A DNA stretch of 64,000 bases from Rhynchopus sp. YZ270_cl-10 (lineage: Eukaryota > Euglenozoa > Diplonemea > Diplonemida > Diplonemidae), in NCBI GenBank assembly GCA_964035575.1, contig OZ037849.1, forward strand, positions 1,426,001 to 1,490,000, given 5' to 3'. How positions within the stretch are numbered: position 1 is the stretch's first letter; the number at the start of each line of letters is the position of its first letter. The notes under the pieces were generated by a model. It searched no databases. It worked only from the letters and a program-made list of their open reading frames with translations, and had not been told where the DNA came from. A program made the translations under genes and the position numbers. This document shows positions 1 through 9,908 of this stretch, piece by piece.

Positions 1-1
1 G

Positions 2-556
2 CTGTTCAGAGGTTTGAAGCTGTCGCAGGTGAACATCGGTGTTGCGACTGGGAAGGTGCTGCGTGGTGACATGGGGTGTGAAGTGATGCGCCGCTTCAGC
101 ATGGTGGGCACACTTGTGCGTGACGTGCATGGGATGGAACGTGCAGGACGTATCCTTGGCTGCGACGTGCTCTGCAACCGTATGTGCTTCAGCGACGCTG
201 AGTGCGAACACGAGATGCGCCTGATTCCGTGCAAGGTGGAAGTGTCTGCAACCTCTGACACACCTGAAGTGGTTGCCGAGCTTCTGCCTGACACTGCACC
301 TTCAATGGACGCAACCCTGGAATGGATGTACCAGATCGAGAAGAACAAGAAGTGGGAGAACTACAGCACAACAGTGCGGAAGTACCTGAAAGGCGATGTG
401 TCTGCAGCAGCGGTTGAAAAGGCTGCACAGGGTTGTCCTTGTGAACGGAGCCCTTTGAACGTGCATCCCTCGACAGTCCCGGGCGGGCTTCTGAGTGTGG
501 CCTTGGCACGACCACTGCAGGACACAGGGGCACTACAGGAGAGCACAGAGTTTTAG
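2..556 (+). CDS. Type A cyclase-like membrane protein, C-terminal part only (cut by window edge)
   Basis: The window opens inside the degenerate cyclase domain of a type A family member. The reading frame runs from base 2 and reads LFRGLKLSQVNIGVATGKV, matching the same stretch of the copies at 6156 and 26600. It contains the conserved GDMG turn, the MVGTLVRDVHGMER segment and the AAAVE/CPCERSP tail, and stops at 554-556. The six membrane helices lie outside the window. The catalytic Asn and Arg positions of active cyclases appear replaced (R and G in this segment), so no cyclase activity is expected. The last residues (DTGALQESTEF) are private to this copy; the extreme C-terminus differs between most copies. 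Confidence 0.85.
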   Translation: MFRGLKLSQVNIGVATGKVLRGDMGCEVMRRFSMVGTLVRDVHGMERAGRILGCDVLCNRMCFSDAECEHEMRLIPCKVEVSATSDTPEVVAELLPDTAPSMDATLEWMYQIEKNKKWENYSTTVRKYLKGDVSAAAVEKAAQGCPCERSPLNVHPSTVPGGLLSVALARPLQDTGALQESTEF

Positions 557-1253
557 TTTGCAACATTCAGAAGTGAGGGATAAGACTGGTGTACAGGGAT
601 CCCGGATGTGTTCACGAGTCTGGTACACTGGTATGCTCTAATGTTCTTTTCTGTGGAGGTGTTGTGTTCATACGACGGCGTCACTGGTGTGGTACATCTT
701 GGTCCTACCAGGGTCACTCAGTGTAATGCACATGACCTATTTTTCCCGTTTTGCACCGTCGCATTGTGCTTGCTCTAGTAAACACAAATGCAGCCCCAAA
801 CCCATTTTCTAAACTATGTGGCGGTACTTCTGTGCTCCACGGGTGTTCTTTTGTGTGTGTTGGTCACGAAAAATAGGTGTACATTGATTTTGAAACAAAG
901 TATTTTTGGCGTACAAAATACCCTCTGGAAATCAGGAAATCTCCCGAGTTGGGTTTAACAAAAAAAAAGTCTGTTTTTTTTGTGTATTTTAGTAGCCACG
1001 TTTCTACCCACATACTACGTGACATAGAGAGACATCCCCCCCGTCCATCACAGCCTTAGAGCATGTAGTGCTGCGCACAGAGGTGGTAACCTCCTTCACC
1101 TCGTTCTTTACGTCTTCTCAATCTGTTCAGATCAGAGGGGTACCCTTATAACGTACTCTCCTACCCAAATGACCAACCCCTCCCACACCCACACACAGCT
1201 CATCACTTTTTACCTTTTTTATCAAAAACCAAACACCACCAAAAAACACTACA
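557..1253. other. Spacer between cyclase fragment and HSP70; degenerate copy of the array spacer
   Basis: Bases 580-810 look like a decayed relative of the spacer found at 5755, 9371 and 18523: 'cggatgtgttcac', a 'cattgtgcttgctc' stretch and 'ccccaaacccatttt' occur in the same order, as they do near 28640-28880. The rest is A/T-rich without a supported gene. The last 60 bases before the HSP70 ATG are C/A-rich with 'cacacacag' ending at 1199, a possible leader splice acceptor. I saw no convincing heat-shock element. Confidence 0.45.
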
Positions 1254-1925
1254 ATGTCCTACGAGGGAGCCATCGGTATCGACTTGGGAACCACCTACTC
1301 CTGCGTGGGAGTGTGGCAGAACGAGCGTGTGGAGATCATTGCGAACAACCAGGGTAACCGCACCACCCCGTCGTACGTGGCATTCGCGGACAGCGAGCGT
1401 CTGATCGGAGATGCCGCCAAGAACCAGGTCGCGATGAACCCCACCAACACCGTGTTCGACGCCAAGCGTCTGATCGGGCGCAAGCTGGACGACTCGTCTG
1501 TGCAGAGCGACATGAAGCACTGGCCGTTCAAGGTTGTGGCGAAGGAGGACGGCAAGCCGCTGATTGAGGTGCAGTTCATGGGAACGACGAAGACGTTCAG
1601 GCCTGAGGAGATCTCTGCGATGATCCTTGTGAAGATGAAGGAGACCGCCGAGCAGTTCCTTGGAAAGGAGGTGAAGAAGAGCGTTGTGACTGTCCCTGCG
1701 TACTTCAACGACTCGCAGCGTCAGGCCACCAAGGACGCAGGAGCGATCTCGGGCATGGACGTGCTGCGCATCATCAACGAGCCGACTGCCGCTGCCATTG
1801 CGTACGGTCTTGACAACGCGAGCGCGGGCCAGAAGAACATCCTGATCTTCGACCTGGGTGGCGGTACCTTCGATGTGACGCTTCTGGCGATTGACGGAGG
1901 AATCTTCGAGGTGAAGGCAACTGCC

Positions 1926-1957
<32 letters not shown>

Positions 1958-3098
1958 CAACCGCATGGTGAACCACTTCGTGGAGGAGTTCAAGAAGAAG
2001 CACAAGAAGGACCTGACCACCAACCAGCGTGCCCTGCGCCGTCTGCGCACTGCCTGTGAGCGTGCCAAGCGTGCCCTGTCGTCGGCGGCACAGACCAGCA
2101 TTGAGATCGACTCGCTGTTCGAGGGTACTGACTTCTACTCCTCGATCACACGTGCCAAGTTCGAGGAGCTGTGCGCGGACCTGTTCAAGTCGTGCCTGCG
2201 CCCTGTGGAGTCTGTCCTGAACGACTCGAAGATTGAGAAGCGCGCCATCACGGAGGTTGTGCTGGTCGGAGGATCGACCCGTATCCCGAAGATCCAGGCG
2301 ATGGTGTCGGACTTCTTCGGCGGAAAGGACCTGAACAAGTCGATCAACCCCGACGAGGCTGTTGCCTTTGGCGCTGCCGTGCAGGCCTTCGTGCTGACTG
2401 GAGGAAAGAGCTCGCAGACGGAGCAGATCCTGCTGCTGGACGTGACCCCCCTGACTGTCGGGATTGAGACGGACGGGGGTGTGATGACCCCGCTGATCAA
2501 GAGGAACACGACGATCCCGACGAAGAAGAGCCAGGAGTTCTCGACGTGTGCGGACAACCAGCCTGTCGTCAACATCCGCGTGTTCGAGGGTGAGCGCGCC
2601 ATGACGAAGGACTGCCACCAGCTCGGAACCTTCGACCTGACCGGCATCCCGCCGGCCCCACGTGGCGTGCCCCAGATTGAGGTCACCTTTGACGTCGACG
2701 CCAACGGTATCATGGACGTGTCTGCTGAGGACAAGTCGACCGGGAAGAAGTCGCAGGTCACCATCACCAACGACAAGGGCCGTCTGTCCCAGAAGGAGAT
2801 TGACGACATGTGCAACGACGCAGAGAAGTTCGCTGAGGCCGACAAGCAGGCACGCGAGCGTGTCGACGCCAGACACGAGCTCGAGACCTACGCCTACCAG
2901 ATGGTCACCACCCTCATGGACGACAGAACCGGCGGGCTTGTCGGCGACGACGACAAGAAGAAGGTCATGGACGCCTGCAACGGTGCCCTCGAGCTCTGCG
3001 GCACTGAGGCCACCAAGGAGGAGTTCCAGTCCTCCCAGAGGAAGCTGGAGAGGACCTGCCACCCGGTCATGAGGAAGATGTACGACCAGTCTGCCTAG
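1254..3098 (+). CDS. HSP70: Cytosolic HSP70 chaperone lacking the EEVD tail
   Basis: ATP-dependent chaperone of the DnaK/HSP70 family, 614 aa, complete from ATG to TAG. The nucleotide-binding domain carries the phosphate motifs [10 protein letters not shown] (residues 7-16) and [11 protein letters not shown] (about 198-208) and the signature [12 protein letters not shown] (about 336-347). The substrate-binding domain (about 390-510) and helical lid follow. There is no signal or transit peptide, which fits a cytosolic form. The protein stops at KMYDQSA, where usual cytosolic HSP70s (about 640-660 aa) continue with a GGMP-rich linker ending in EEVD, so docking of TPR co-chaperones such as HOP or CHIP should be lost. 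Third codon positions are strongly G/C, unlike the cyclases, which fits high expression. It sits between two type A cyclase genes. Family assignment is certain; the missing tail is read directly. Confidence 0.97.
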
Positions 3099-3696
3099 AG
3101 AGAAGGGTTAAAGGCAGCTGTTAGTGTTTTTTATTGTTGTTTTTGTTTTCTTTTTTATTTACTTGCTGTTGGTTGTGTGGTGATCCTTTTCTAGTTTAAT
3201 GCAATTCAATACGTCAACGTGTAAAGATTACGAAAACGACTGCCCGGCCAGTTTCCAATCAGCTATCGCCACCATTTTTTTTTTGGGGAGGATTTAACAT
3301 ATCAGGGGGAAATATTTTAGTGTGCGTGAAAAGACGAAAAGACGAAAAGAGAAAAAAAAAACTAAAAAAAAAAAACTTAAAAAAAAACAAAAAAGGAAGA
3401 AAAAAAAGACGCTAGTTCTCCTCACTCTTCCCCCAATGCAAACATCCGTACTTCAGGTTAGACCATGTGGTCTGGGAGGGTTTGGGGTTATTGTTTCTCT
3501 CAGTTCAATCTTGAACAATTGTGAGGAATTTTTTTTATTTTTCAAAAGTGTGATCTGGGGTGGGGAGCGTTAAACATTTCAAACAAAAGGCCTTTACCCC
3601 CCACCATTCCCATTTTATATACTTTATACCCTTCTCTTTATCATTTCTTACCCAACCACCCCTCCACAAGAACACAGATACCTGACGGGAGGGGAG
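3099..3696. other. HSP70 3' region and spacer before the next cyclase
   Basis: T-rich 3' region, then an A-rich run around 3330-3410 whose apparent frame is only lysine codons, then an AT-rich stretch. The final bases 'caaccacccctccacaagaacacag' before the ATG are the conserved leader of this array. No gene is seen. Confidence 0.5.
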
Positions 3697-5472
3697 ATGG
3701 GGATGCAGTGTCTCAATGGCGTGCTCTCCTTGGACGGGACACTGAGCACCAAAAGGAAGGAGTTGCGCACACAGTTCCTTATTTTTGGCTGTGTAGGTTG
3801 GTTGGCCACCATATTTGCTCTGATGGCGACTTCTGCAGCATTTCAAAAAAACCACATCTTCTTCGCAGGGTCAATCGTGGTCCTTCTTGGCCTCAGCATT
3901 GTGATCTGTGCAGTGCTGTGCAGGGTTCCGTTGACAACAAGGGTGGTGGTGGGCACGCTGTACGTGATCACAAGTGGAATGCTGATGTGGGATTTGAGTG
4001 CGCGAGCAATCTTCAGAGAGAACTGGCCCATCCTCGTGCTCATCATCGACGTGCTGCTTGTGATGCAGGTGCCCAAGGTGTACAGTCTGGGTCTTGTGGT
4101 GTTCATAGTCATGTGGTTGATTCTCCTTGGTGTTGAGGAGAGCTTCAGGTTTGGTCTGTTCGAACTGCCAGGGTTCCCACCTCTGGAGGGTGACTACGGA
4201 CGGCTGTATTACATAGACCAGAAGTATCACTGTGAGATGCCACCCTGTCCAGTACCGTTCCCTTCATCTCGGCTAATAATTGCAATATCTGTGTTTTCGA
4301 TTGACTTCATCATTACACGTGGTTTCGCACGACAAGTACTGAAGGAGCAGACATCAATGGAGCGGACGATCAACGCTGTGCAGGAGATTGCCTCGCTCCT
4401 GGCAGGATACGACGTGGAGAAGGTGGCGGAGCTGCTGGAGGAGCATGAACATGAGCTGCCTGTGGGGATGACGGTGGCACTGCGTGCGTTGGAGAAGAAC
4501 CTGCGGTCGTACAAAGCGTACCTGCCACAGACGTGTTTGCTTAGAGGTGAAGGGATGGAGGAAGGGACCGAAGCTGAAAGTGAACGCTTTGATATAGAGC
4601 AAGATTGTTCAGAGCTGACAGCATCTTCCAGTTTCACAAATGCAAGCTTGCCTGCTGCAAATGTGCGACACGTTGCTTTGGTGCTCACGTCTGTGAAGGC
4701 GACTCTGCTGACGGTGAACATCAAAGACACGTTGCGTCTGGTGGAGGAGGACAGTGCACACTTCTCCTCCTTCTTCACAACTCTTCTTCTGAAGACGTTG
4801 AAGGCAACAGAGTCATACCGTGGGATGGTGGACGTGTTTGTTGGTGACAGGGTGCACTGCTCGTTCAACACGTCAAGGCAGTGTGCAAACCACGCCACCT
4901 CAGCACTGCACACAGCAACGATGCTCTTGCAGGACTCCATGTTGTCGCAGGTGAACATCGGTGTTGCAACTGGGAAGGTGTTGCGTGGTGACATGGGGTG
5001 TACTTTGATGCGCCGCTTCAGCATGGTGGGCACACTTGTGCGTGACGTGCATGGGATGGAACGTGCAGGACGTATCCTTGGCTGCGACGTGCTCTGCAAC
5101 CGTATGTGCTTCAGCGACGCTGAGTGTGAACACGAGATGCGCCTGATTCCGTGCAAGGTGGAAGTGTCTGCAACCGCTGACACACCCGAAGTGGTTGCCG
5201 AGCTTCTGCCTGACAACGAACAAGGAAGCCTTGCGACTGAAGAGTGGATGTACCATATCGGGAAGAACAGTGAGTGGGAGAACTACAACACAACAGTGCG
5301 GAAGTACCTGAAAGGCGATGTGTCTGCAGCAGCGGTTGAAGAGGCTGCACAGGGTTGTCCTTGTGAACGGAGTCCTTTGAAGGCGCATCCCTCGACAGTC
5401 CCGAGCGGTGTTCTGAGTGTGGCCTTGGGGCGACTACTGCAGGAGGGAACAGACACCCTCACGAGCGGATGA
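3697..5472 (+). CDS. Type A: six-helix membrane protein with degenerate class III cyclase domain
   Basis: 591 aa, intact. Six likely transmembrane helices: about 27-46, 55-75, 83-98, 110-125, 131-147 and 193-208. Helices 1-5 are tightly packed; a roughly 45-residue loop between helices 5 and 6 carries two cysteines (HCEMPPCP). A signalling-helix linker (about 210-280, MERTINAVQEIASLL) leads to an acidic, Ser-rich variable stretch (281-315) and a degenerate cyclase-like domain (about 325-510). Aligned by eye with the active domain of its type B neighbours, FTDI is replaced by LTSV (first metal Asp lost), GD of the second loop remains in VGDRV, and the Asn and Arg of NVAAR are replaced. I infer a non-catalytic, perhaps regulatory, protein. 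The start is the conserved ATGGGGATGCAG shortly after the CAG of the shared leader. TM1-TM2 loop: SAAFQKNHIF. Confidence 0.85.
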   Translation: MGMQCLNGVLSLDGTLSTKRKELRTQFLIFGCVGWLATIFALMATSAAFQKNHIFFAGSIVVLLGLSIVICAVLCRVPLTTRVVVGTLYVITSGMLMWDLSARAIFRENWPILVLIIDVLLVMQVPKVYSLGLVVFIVMWLILLGVEESFRFGLFELPGFPPLEGDYGRLYYIDQKYHCEMPPCPVPFPSSRLIIAISVFSIDFIITRGFARQVLKEQTSMERTINAVQEIASLLAGYDVEKVAELLEEHEHELPVGMTVALRALEKNLRSYKAYLPQTCLLRGEGMEEGTEAESERFDIEQDCSELTASSSFTNASLPAANVRHVALVLTSVKATLLTVNIKDTLRLVEEDSAHFSSFFTTLLLKTLKATESYRGMVDVFVGDRVHCSFNTSRQCANHATSALHTATMLLQDSMLSQVNIGVATGKVLRGDMGCTLMRRFSMVGTLVRDVHGMERAGRILGCDVLCNRMCFSDAECEHEMRLIPCKVEVSATADTPEVVAELLPDNEQGSLATEEWMYHIGKNSEWENYNTTVRKYLKGDVSAAAVEEAAQGCPCERSPLKAHPSTVPSGVLSVALGRLLQEGTDTLTSG

Positions 5473-5740
5473 CGTGTGCAGTCTGTGTTACCTCCCGTTG
5501 GCCGGAGGGGTACGCGGGACTATACCAAACGCAACTTAACCCGGGCTAGGGTATATAAATGCCGGGCCAGTGGCTTCCCCATGCTATGAAGGGTGTTTGC
5601 ACTCGGAGCATGAAACAGCGACCAACAGCCAGGCCAGAGCTTGCTCTGCCACACCTTTGGGTTATGGCGTGCTGCCTGCAAGGACGTCCAAGAGAGTGAG
5701 GACCACTGCCGGCACAGCATGCGACGCCAAGAGAGAGGAT
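5473..5740. repeat. Array spacer block P, copy 1, with TATA-like motif
   Basis: This block directly follows the type A stop codon and recurs almost unchanged at 7923-8190 behind the next type A gene. It includes 'gggtatataaatgccggg' (TATA-like core at 5551-5560) and the 'gcttgctctgccacacc' stretch. It could hold a 3' processing site, a promoter for the next gene, or simply ride along with duplication. Apparent short frames here have no family resemblance. Confidence 0.6.
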
Positions 5741-5754
5741 GAAGGAGGGGAGGA

Positions 5755-6065
5755 TTTCATTCACTCACCGTCCCACCCTTTGCATATGAGCTCGACCAAG
5801 CCGCCTTTTAGCATGTTTCAGCTGCTCTTTCATTTCATGTGCTGCAGGTGTGAAAGGCTTTGGAAAAGACGGTGCTCTTTGAGTAAAAGGGATGCCGGAT
5901 GTGTTCACTGGTTTGCTTTCATGCTCTTTTGCGAGTGGTCTTTTCCAAGCCTCCAGAGGTGTTTACGTTCAAAAGGAATGTGCCCCAAAACCCATTTTTC
6001 AAACTCCTCTAAATCCAGCTTTTCTGTTTCCTGATTGTGCACACATCACATCTCCTTGCAGTGGT
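5755..6065. repeat. Array spacer block S1, copy 1
   Basis: A roughly 300-bp block upstream of the cyclase at 6156, nearly identical to 9371-9680 and 18523-18810, with a partial copy near 13552-13625. It contains 'gtgctgcaggtgtgaaagg', which resembles a splice donor after CAG, and ends near 'cacatctccttgcagtgg', which resembles an acceptor. A 5'-UTR intron is therefore possible. Confidence 0.65.
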
Positions 6066-6155
6066 CCTATCTGCACTTTGTGGGCAGCCTTCTGTGGATA
6101 TCTGTAACTTTCAACCACCCCTCCACAAGAACACAGGTGCCTGACGGGAGGGGAG

Positions 6156-7922
6156 ATGGGGATGCAGTGTCTCAATGGCGTGCTCTCCTTGGACGGGACA
6201 CTGAGCACCAAAGGGAAGGAGCTGCGCACACAGTTCTTTATTTTTGGTTGTGTGGGTTGGTTGGCCACCATATTTTCTCTGGTGGCGACTTTTGCAGCAC
6301 ATAAAAGAAACCATATTTTTTTCGGAGGGTCGATAGTGGTCCTGCTTGGGTTCAGCATCGCGATATGTGCAGTGCTGTGCAGGGTTCCGTTGTCAACAAG
6401 GGTGGTGGTGGGCACGCTGTACGTGATCACAAGTGGAATGCTGATGTGGGATTTGAGCGGACGAGCAGTCTTCAGAGAGAACTGGCCTCTCCTCGTGCTC
6501 ATCATCGACGTGCTGCTTGTGATGCAGGTGCCTAAGGTGTACAGTCTGGGTCTCGTGTGTGTCGTAGTCATGTGGTTGATTCTCCTTGGTGTTGAGGAGA
6601 GCTTCAGGTTTGGTCTGTTCGAACTGCCAGGGTTCCCACCTCTGGAGGGTGACTACGGACGGCTGTATTACATAGACCAGAAGTATCACTGTGAGATGCC
6701 ACCCTGTCCAGTACCGTTCCCTTCATCTCGCCTACTAATTGCAGTGGTTGTGTTTTCGATTGACTTCATCGTGACACGTGGTTTCGCACGCCAAGTACTG
6801 ACGGAGCAGGCAGCAATGGAGAAGACGATCAACACTGTGCAGGAGATTGCCTCACTCCTGGCAGGATACGACGTGGAGAAGGTGGCGGAGCTGCTGGAGG
6901 AGCATGAACATGAGCTGCCTGAGGGGATGACGGTGGCACTGCGTGCGTTGGAGAAGAACCTGCGGTCGTACAAAGCGTACCTGCCACAGACATGTCTGCT
7001 TGGTGGTGAAGACAGCGAAGTTGAGTGCAGTGAACAAGTTGCAGAACAAGAGAACACAGAGCGAGCATCTTCTTCCAGCTTCACAAGTGGCAGCTTACCA
7101 ACTTCAAATGTTGCACGACACGTTGCTTTGGTGCTCACGTCTGTGAAGGCGACTCTGCTGACGGTGAACATCAAAAACACGTTGCATCTGGTGGAGCAGG
7201 ACAGTGCACACTTCTCCTCCTTCTTCACAACTCTTCTTCTGAAGACGTTGAAGGCAACACAGACGCACCGTGGGATGGTGGACGTGTTTGTTGGTGACAG
7301 GGTGCACTGCTCGTTCAACACATCAAGGCAGTGTGCAAACCACGCCACCTCAGCACTGCACGCAGCAACGATGCTGTTCAGAGGTTTGAAGCTGTCGCAG
7401 GTGAACATCGGTGTTGCAACTGGGAAGGTGCTGCGTGGTGACATGGGGTGTGAAGTGATGCGCCGCTTCAGCATGGTGGGCACACTTGTGCGTGACGTGC
7501 ATGGGATGGAACGTGCAGGACGTATCCTTGGCTGCGACGTGCTCTGCAACCGTATGTGCTTCAGCGACGCTGAGTGTGAACACGAGATGCGCCTGATTCC
7601 GTGCAAGGTGGAAGTGTCTGCAACCGCTGACACACCCGAAGTGGTTGCCGAGCTTCTGCCTGACAACGAACAAGGAAGCCTTGCGACTGAAGAGTGGATG
7701 TACCAGATCGGGAATAACAGTGAGTGGGAGAACTACAACACAACAGTGCGGAAGTACCTGAAAGGCGATGTGTCTGCAGCAGCGGTTGAAGAGGTTGCAC
7801 AGGGTTGTCCTTGTGAACGGAGCCCTTTGAACGTGCATCCCTCGACAGTCCCGGGCGGTGTTCTGAGTGTGGCCTTGGGGCGACTACTGCAGGAGGGAAC
7901 AGACACCCTCACGAGCGGATGA
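6156..7922 (+). CDS. Type A: six-helix membrane protein with degenerate class III cyclase domain
   Basis: 588 aa, intact. Same plan as the copy at 3697: six helices within residues 27-208, a Cys-containing loop (HCEMPPCP), the MEKTINTVQEIASLLAGYDVE linker, an acidic variable segment rich in Glu and Ser, and the non-catalytic cyclase-like domain with LTSV, VGDRV and GDMG. TM1-TM2 loop is AAHKRNHIF. Its membrane module is close to that of the type B copy at 9909, while its tail is type A. The 3' flank is block P, as for the previous gene, so these two look like a recent tandem duplication. The start is the conserved ATGGGGATGCAG. Confidence 0.85.
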   Translation: MGMQCLNGVLSLDGTLSTKGKELRTQFFIFGCVGWLATIFSLVATFAAHKRNHIFFGGSIVVLLGFSIAICAVLCRVPLSTRVVVGTLYVITSGMLMWDLSGRAVFRENWPLLVLIIDVLLVMQVPKVYSLGLVCVVVMWLILLGVEESFRFGLFELPGFPPLEGDYGRLYYIDQKYHCEMPPCPVPFPSSRLLIAVVVFSIDFIVTRGFARQVLTEQAAMEKTINTVQEIASLLAGYDVEKVAELLEEHEHELPEGMTVALRALEKNLRSYKAYLPQTCLLGGEDSEVECSEQVAEQENTERASSSSFTSGSLPTSNVARHVALVLTSVKATLLTVNIKNTLHLVEQDSAHFSSFFTTLLLKTLKATQTHRGMVDVFVGDRVHCSFNTSRQCANHATSALHAATMLFRGLKLSQVNIGVATGKVLRGDMGCEVMRRFSMVGTLVRDVHGMERAGRILGCDVLCNRMCFSDAECEHEMRLIPCKVEVSATADTPEVVAELLPDNEQGSLATEEWMYQIGNNSEWENYNTTVRKYLKGDVSAAAVEEVAQGCPCERSPLNVHPSTVPGGVLSVALGRLLQEGTDTLTSG

Positions 7923-8190
7923 CGTGTGCAGTCTGTGTTACCTCCCGTTGGCCGGAGGGGTACGCGGGACTATACCAAACGCAACTTAACCCTGGCTAGG
8001 GTATATAAATGCCGGGCCAGTGGCTTCCCCATGCTATGAAGGGTGTTTTGCACTCGGAGCATGAAACAGCGACCAACAGCCAGGCCAGAGCTTGCTCTGC
8101 CACACCTTTGGGGTTATGGCGTGCTGCCTGCAAGGACGTCCAAGAGAGTGAGGACCACTGTCGGCACAGCATGCGACGCCAAGAGAGAGA
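7923..8190. repeat. Array spacer block P, copy 2
   Basis: Near-identical to 5473-5740, again directly behind a type A stop. The TATA-like core is at 8001-8010. After 8190 the two copies diverge: copy 1 leads into block S1, copy 2 into sequence shared with the spacer behind the type B gene at 13917. Confidence 0.6.
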
Positions 8191-8560
8191 TGTTGTGATA
8201 CCCCCTGCTGTCTTGTCTCGACTATCGTGCATCAAGTGTTGGGGGTGTATGTTCACAAATCAGCCACATTTTTCCTCCGGTGCCCGCGCCCGCCGAAGAA
8301 CGGTAAGGCGTTGTGCACGTTCACCTTCTCCTTCCTTTCTTCCTGTTTTTATTTATTTGCGTGTTAAAATGCCCCCCCCCTCCCACTCTGGTTGGGGCAA
8401 TAACTATGTTCCTGCTTACAACCTCCCTCGTAGTGATGTGCTCTCTGGGTTCGATACCCTGGGGGAACCAGTGCCTGCATCCACCGACGCAGGGGCATGT
8501 GCACTTTCCACTTCCCTTTATTTTTTTCAGCAAAAGACTGACGAGCGTGTTGTGTAGCCG
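8183..8560. repeat. Spacer segment shared with 16120-16310
   Basis: 'agagagatgttgtgat', a 'ctcgact' stretch, 'gggttcgata' and a final 'gtgcactttccact ... ttcagca' occur in the same order here and at about 16125-16300, with moderate divergence. The T-loop-like 'ggttcgata' has no tRNA cloverleaf around it in either copy, so I do not call a tRNA. The C-rich tract ending 'tttttcagcaaaag' resembles a splice acceptor. Confidence 0.5.
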
Positions 8561-8610
8561 CCCCTGTTCATGATGAATAAACGCGGGTAACCCATTAGGC
8601 TTCTTTTATA

Positions 8611-8696
8611 CCTACTGTTGCCCGCAGGGTGCTTTGTGATTTCATGCTGGGCTGGCATCGTACGTAGGTCAGTCAGAGGTGCCTGTATCAATAACT
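8611..8696 (+). repeat. Dispersed short repeat R1, copy 1
   Basis: About 85 bp sharing 'gtgctttcat', 'ggctggcatcgtacgt' and 'ggtcagtc.gaggtgcctg' in order with 34571-34645 and 58025-58111, all in the same orientation. Origin is unknown; it could be a SINE-like fragment or a small structured RNA. Confidence 0.6.
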
Positions 8697-8840
8697 ATTC
8701 TTTTCTTTGTGAAGAGGGATCGTGTGCACTCCCTCCGTTCCGTCGGCGCCCCGGCGCTCATCGGATTCAGCAGACGCCCAGTGTTGTGTGCTAAAACACG
8801 TGCTTTTCTTGAATCTCTAAATCATGTTGTCCCCCCTTCC

Positions 8841-8882
8841 CTCGAACCCGCAAACCCGTAAACCCGTAAACCCGCAAACCCG
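8841..8882. repeat. Five-copy 8-bp tandem repeat, AAACCCGY
   Basis: Consecutive units AAACCCGC or AAACCCGT. The C-rich strand is telomere-like in composition, but I do not recognise the unit as a standard telomere repeat, and the tract is short and internal. Confidence 0.6.
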
Positions 8883-9370
8883 TCGGAGTGTAAGTGCCTG
8901 CGTCCCAGAGGCGTTTGCACTATCAACTTCACTTTCTTTTTGTACGATGACATGCAATGCTAATACTTTAAAAGGAAATTGAACACCCGCACCCAGAGAG
9001 AAGAGCCACACTTCACCGACAGGTTGAGGTGTGTTCGTTTCACACACAACCTATTCCTTTTGTCTTTATGAGGGTGTGTAAACACAACAGCAAGAGTGGG
9101 CGGTGCGGTTTCAATTTTACGAGTATGCAACACGTCTGGAAATGCGTTTTTTTTTTCAGAGACGCGTTCTTCGGTTGCCATGTGTCTTACTGTCTTCCCT
9201 TCCCCCTTTACCCTACCTCTCCACCTTCTCCACCTTAAATCTTCCATCTTACTTCTGGGTTTTCTGGGTTTTTCGGGTCTATTGGTATTAGGGTTTCAAA
9301 AAGTGTATAAAATCATTAAATGCAATCAACAAACGACGAAATATTAGAGCCGTGAGGTGGAGGAGGGGGA

Positions 9371-9680
9371 GGTATTTCATTCACTCACCGTCCCACCCTT
9401 TGCATATGAGCTCGACCAAGCCGCCTTTTAGCATGTTTCAGCTGCTCTTTCATTTCATGTGCTGCAGGTGTGAAAGGCTTTGGAAAAGACGGCACTTTGA
9501 GTAAAAGGGATGCCGGATGTGTTCACTGGTTTGCTTTCATGCTCTTTTGCGAGTGGTCTTTTCCAAGCCTCCAGAGGTGTTTACGTACAAAAGGAATGTG
9601 CCCCAAAACCCATTTTTCAAACTCCTCTAAATCCAGCTTTTCTGTTTCCTGATTGTGCACACATCACATCTCCTTCCAGT
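9371..9680. repeat. Array spacer block S1, copy 2
   Basis: Near-identical to 5755-6065 and located upstream of the type B copy at 9909, although copy 1 precedes a type A gene. The same 5' flank thus serves both architectures. Confidence 0.65.
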
Positions 9681-9908
9681 GCCCTACCTGATAGCTTCTC
9701 CTTGGTGCCACCTTTTCCCACACAGCGATGCGACATAGATCCTGAATGAGCTGAATGCGGCATTTGCGTACCCTTTGTATCCCTTTTCTGTAAGGCACGG
9801 ACACGGCACTAAAGAGTGTTCACTGCTGTCTTTTCTGTGTGCAGTGCTACAGGGCATTCTTATCCAACCACCCCTCCACAAGAACACAGGTACTTTGCGG
9901 GAGGGGAG

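Noticed and set aside
1203-3062. 619-aa - strand frame opposite HSP70
   Set aside because: Antisense shadow of a GC-rich, strongly codon-biased gene.
4227-5216. Long - strand frames opposite the cyclase genes (about 330 aa, repeated in each copy)
   Set aside because: They mirror the conserved + strand coding sequence, recur only because the genes are duplicates, and have no family features.
8449-8475. tRNA-like T-loop 'gggttcgata' (also about 16204)
   Set aside because: No matching acceptor, D or anticodon arms could be folded around it.
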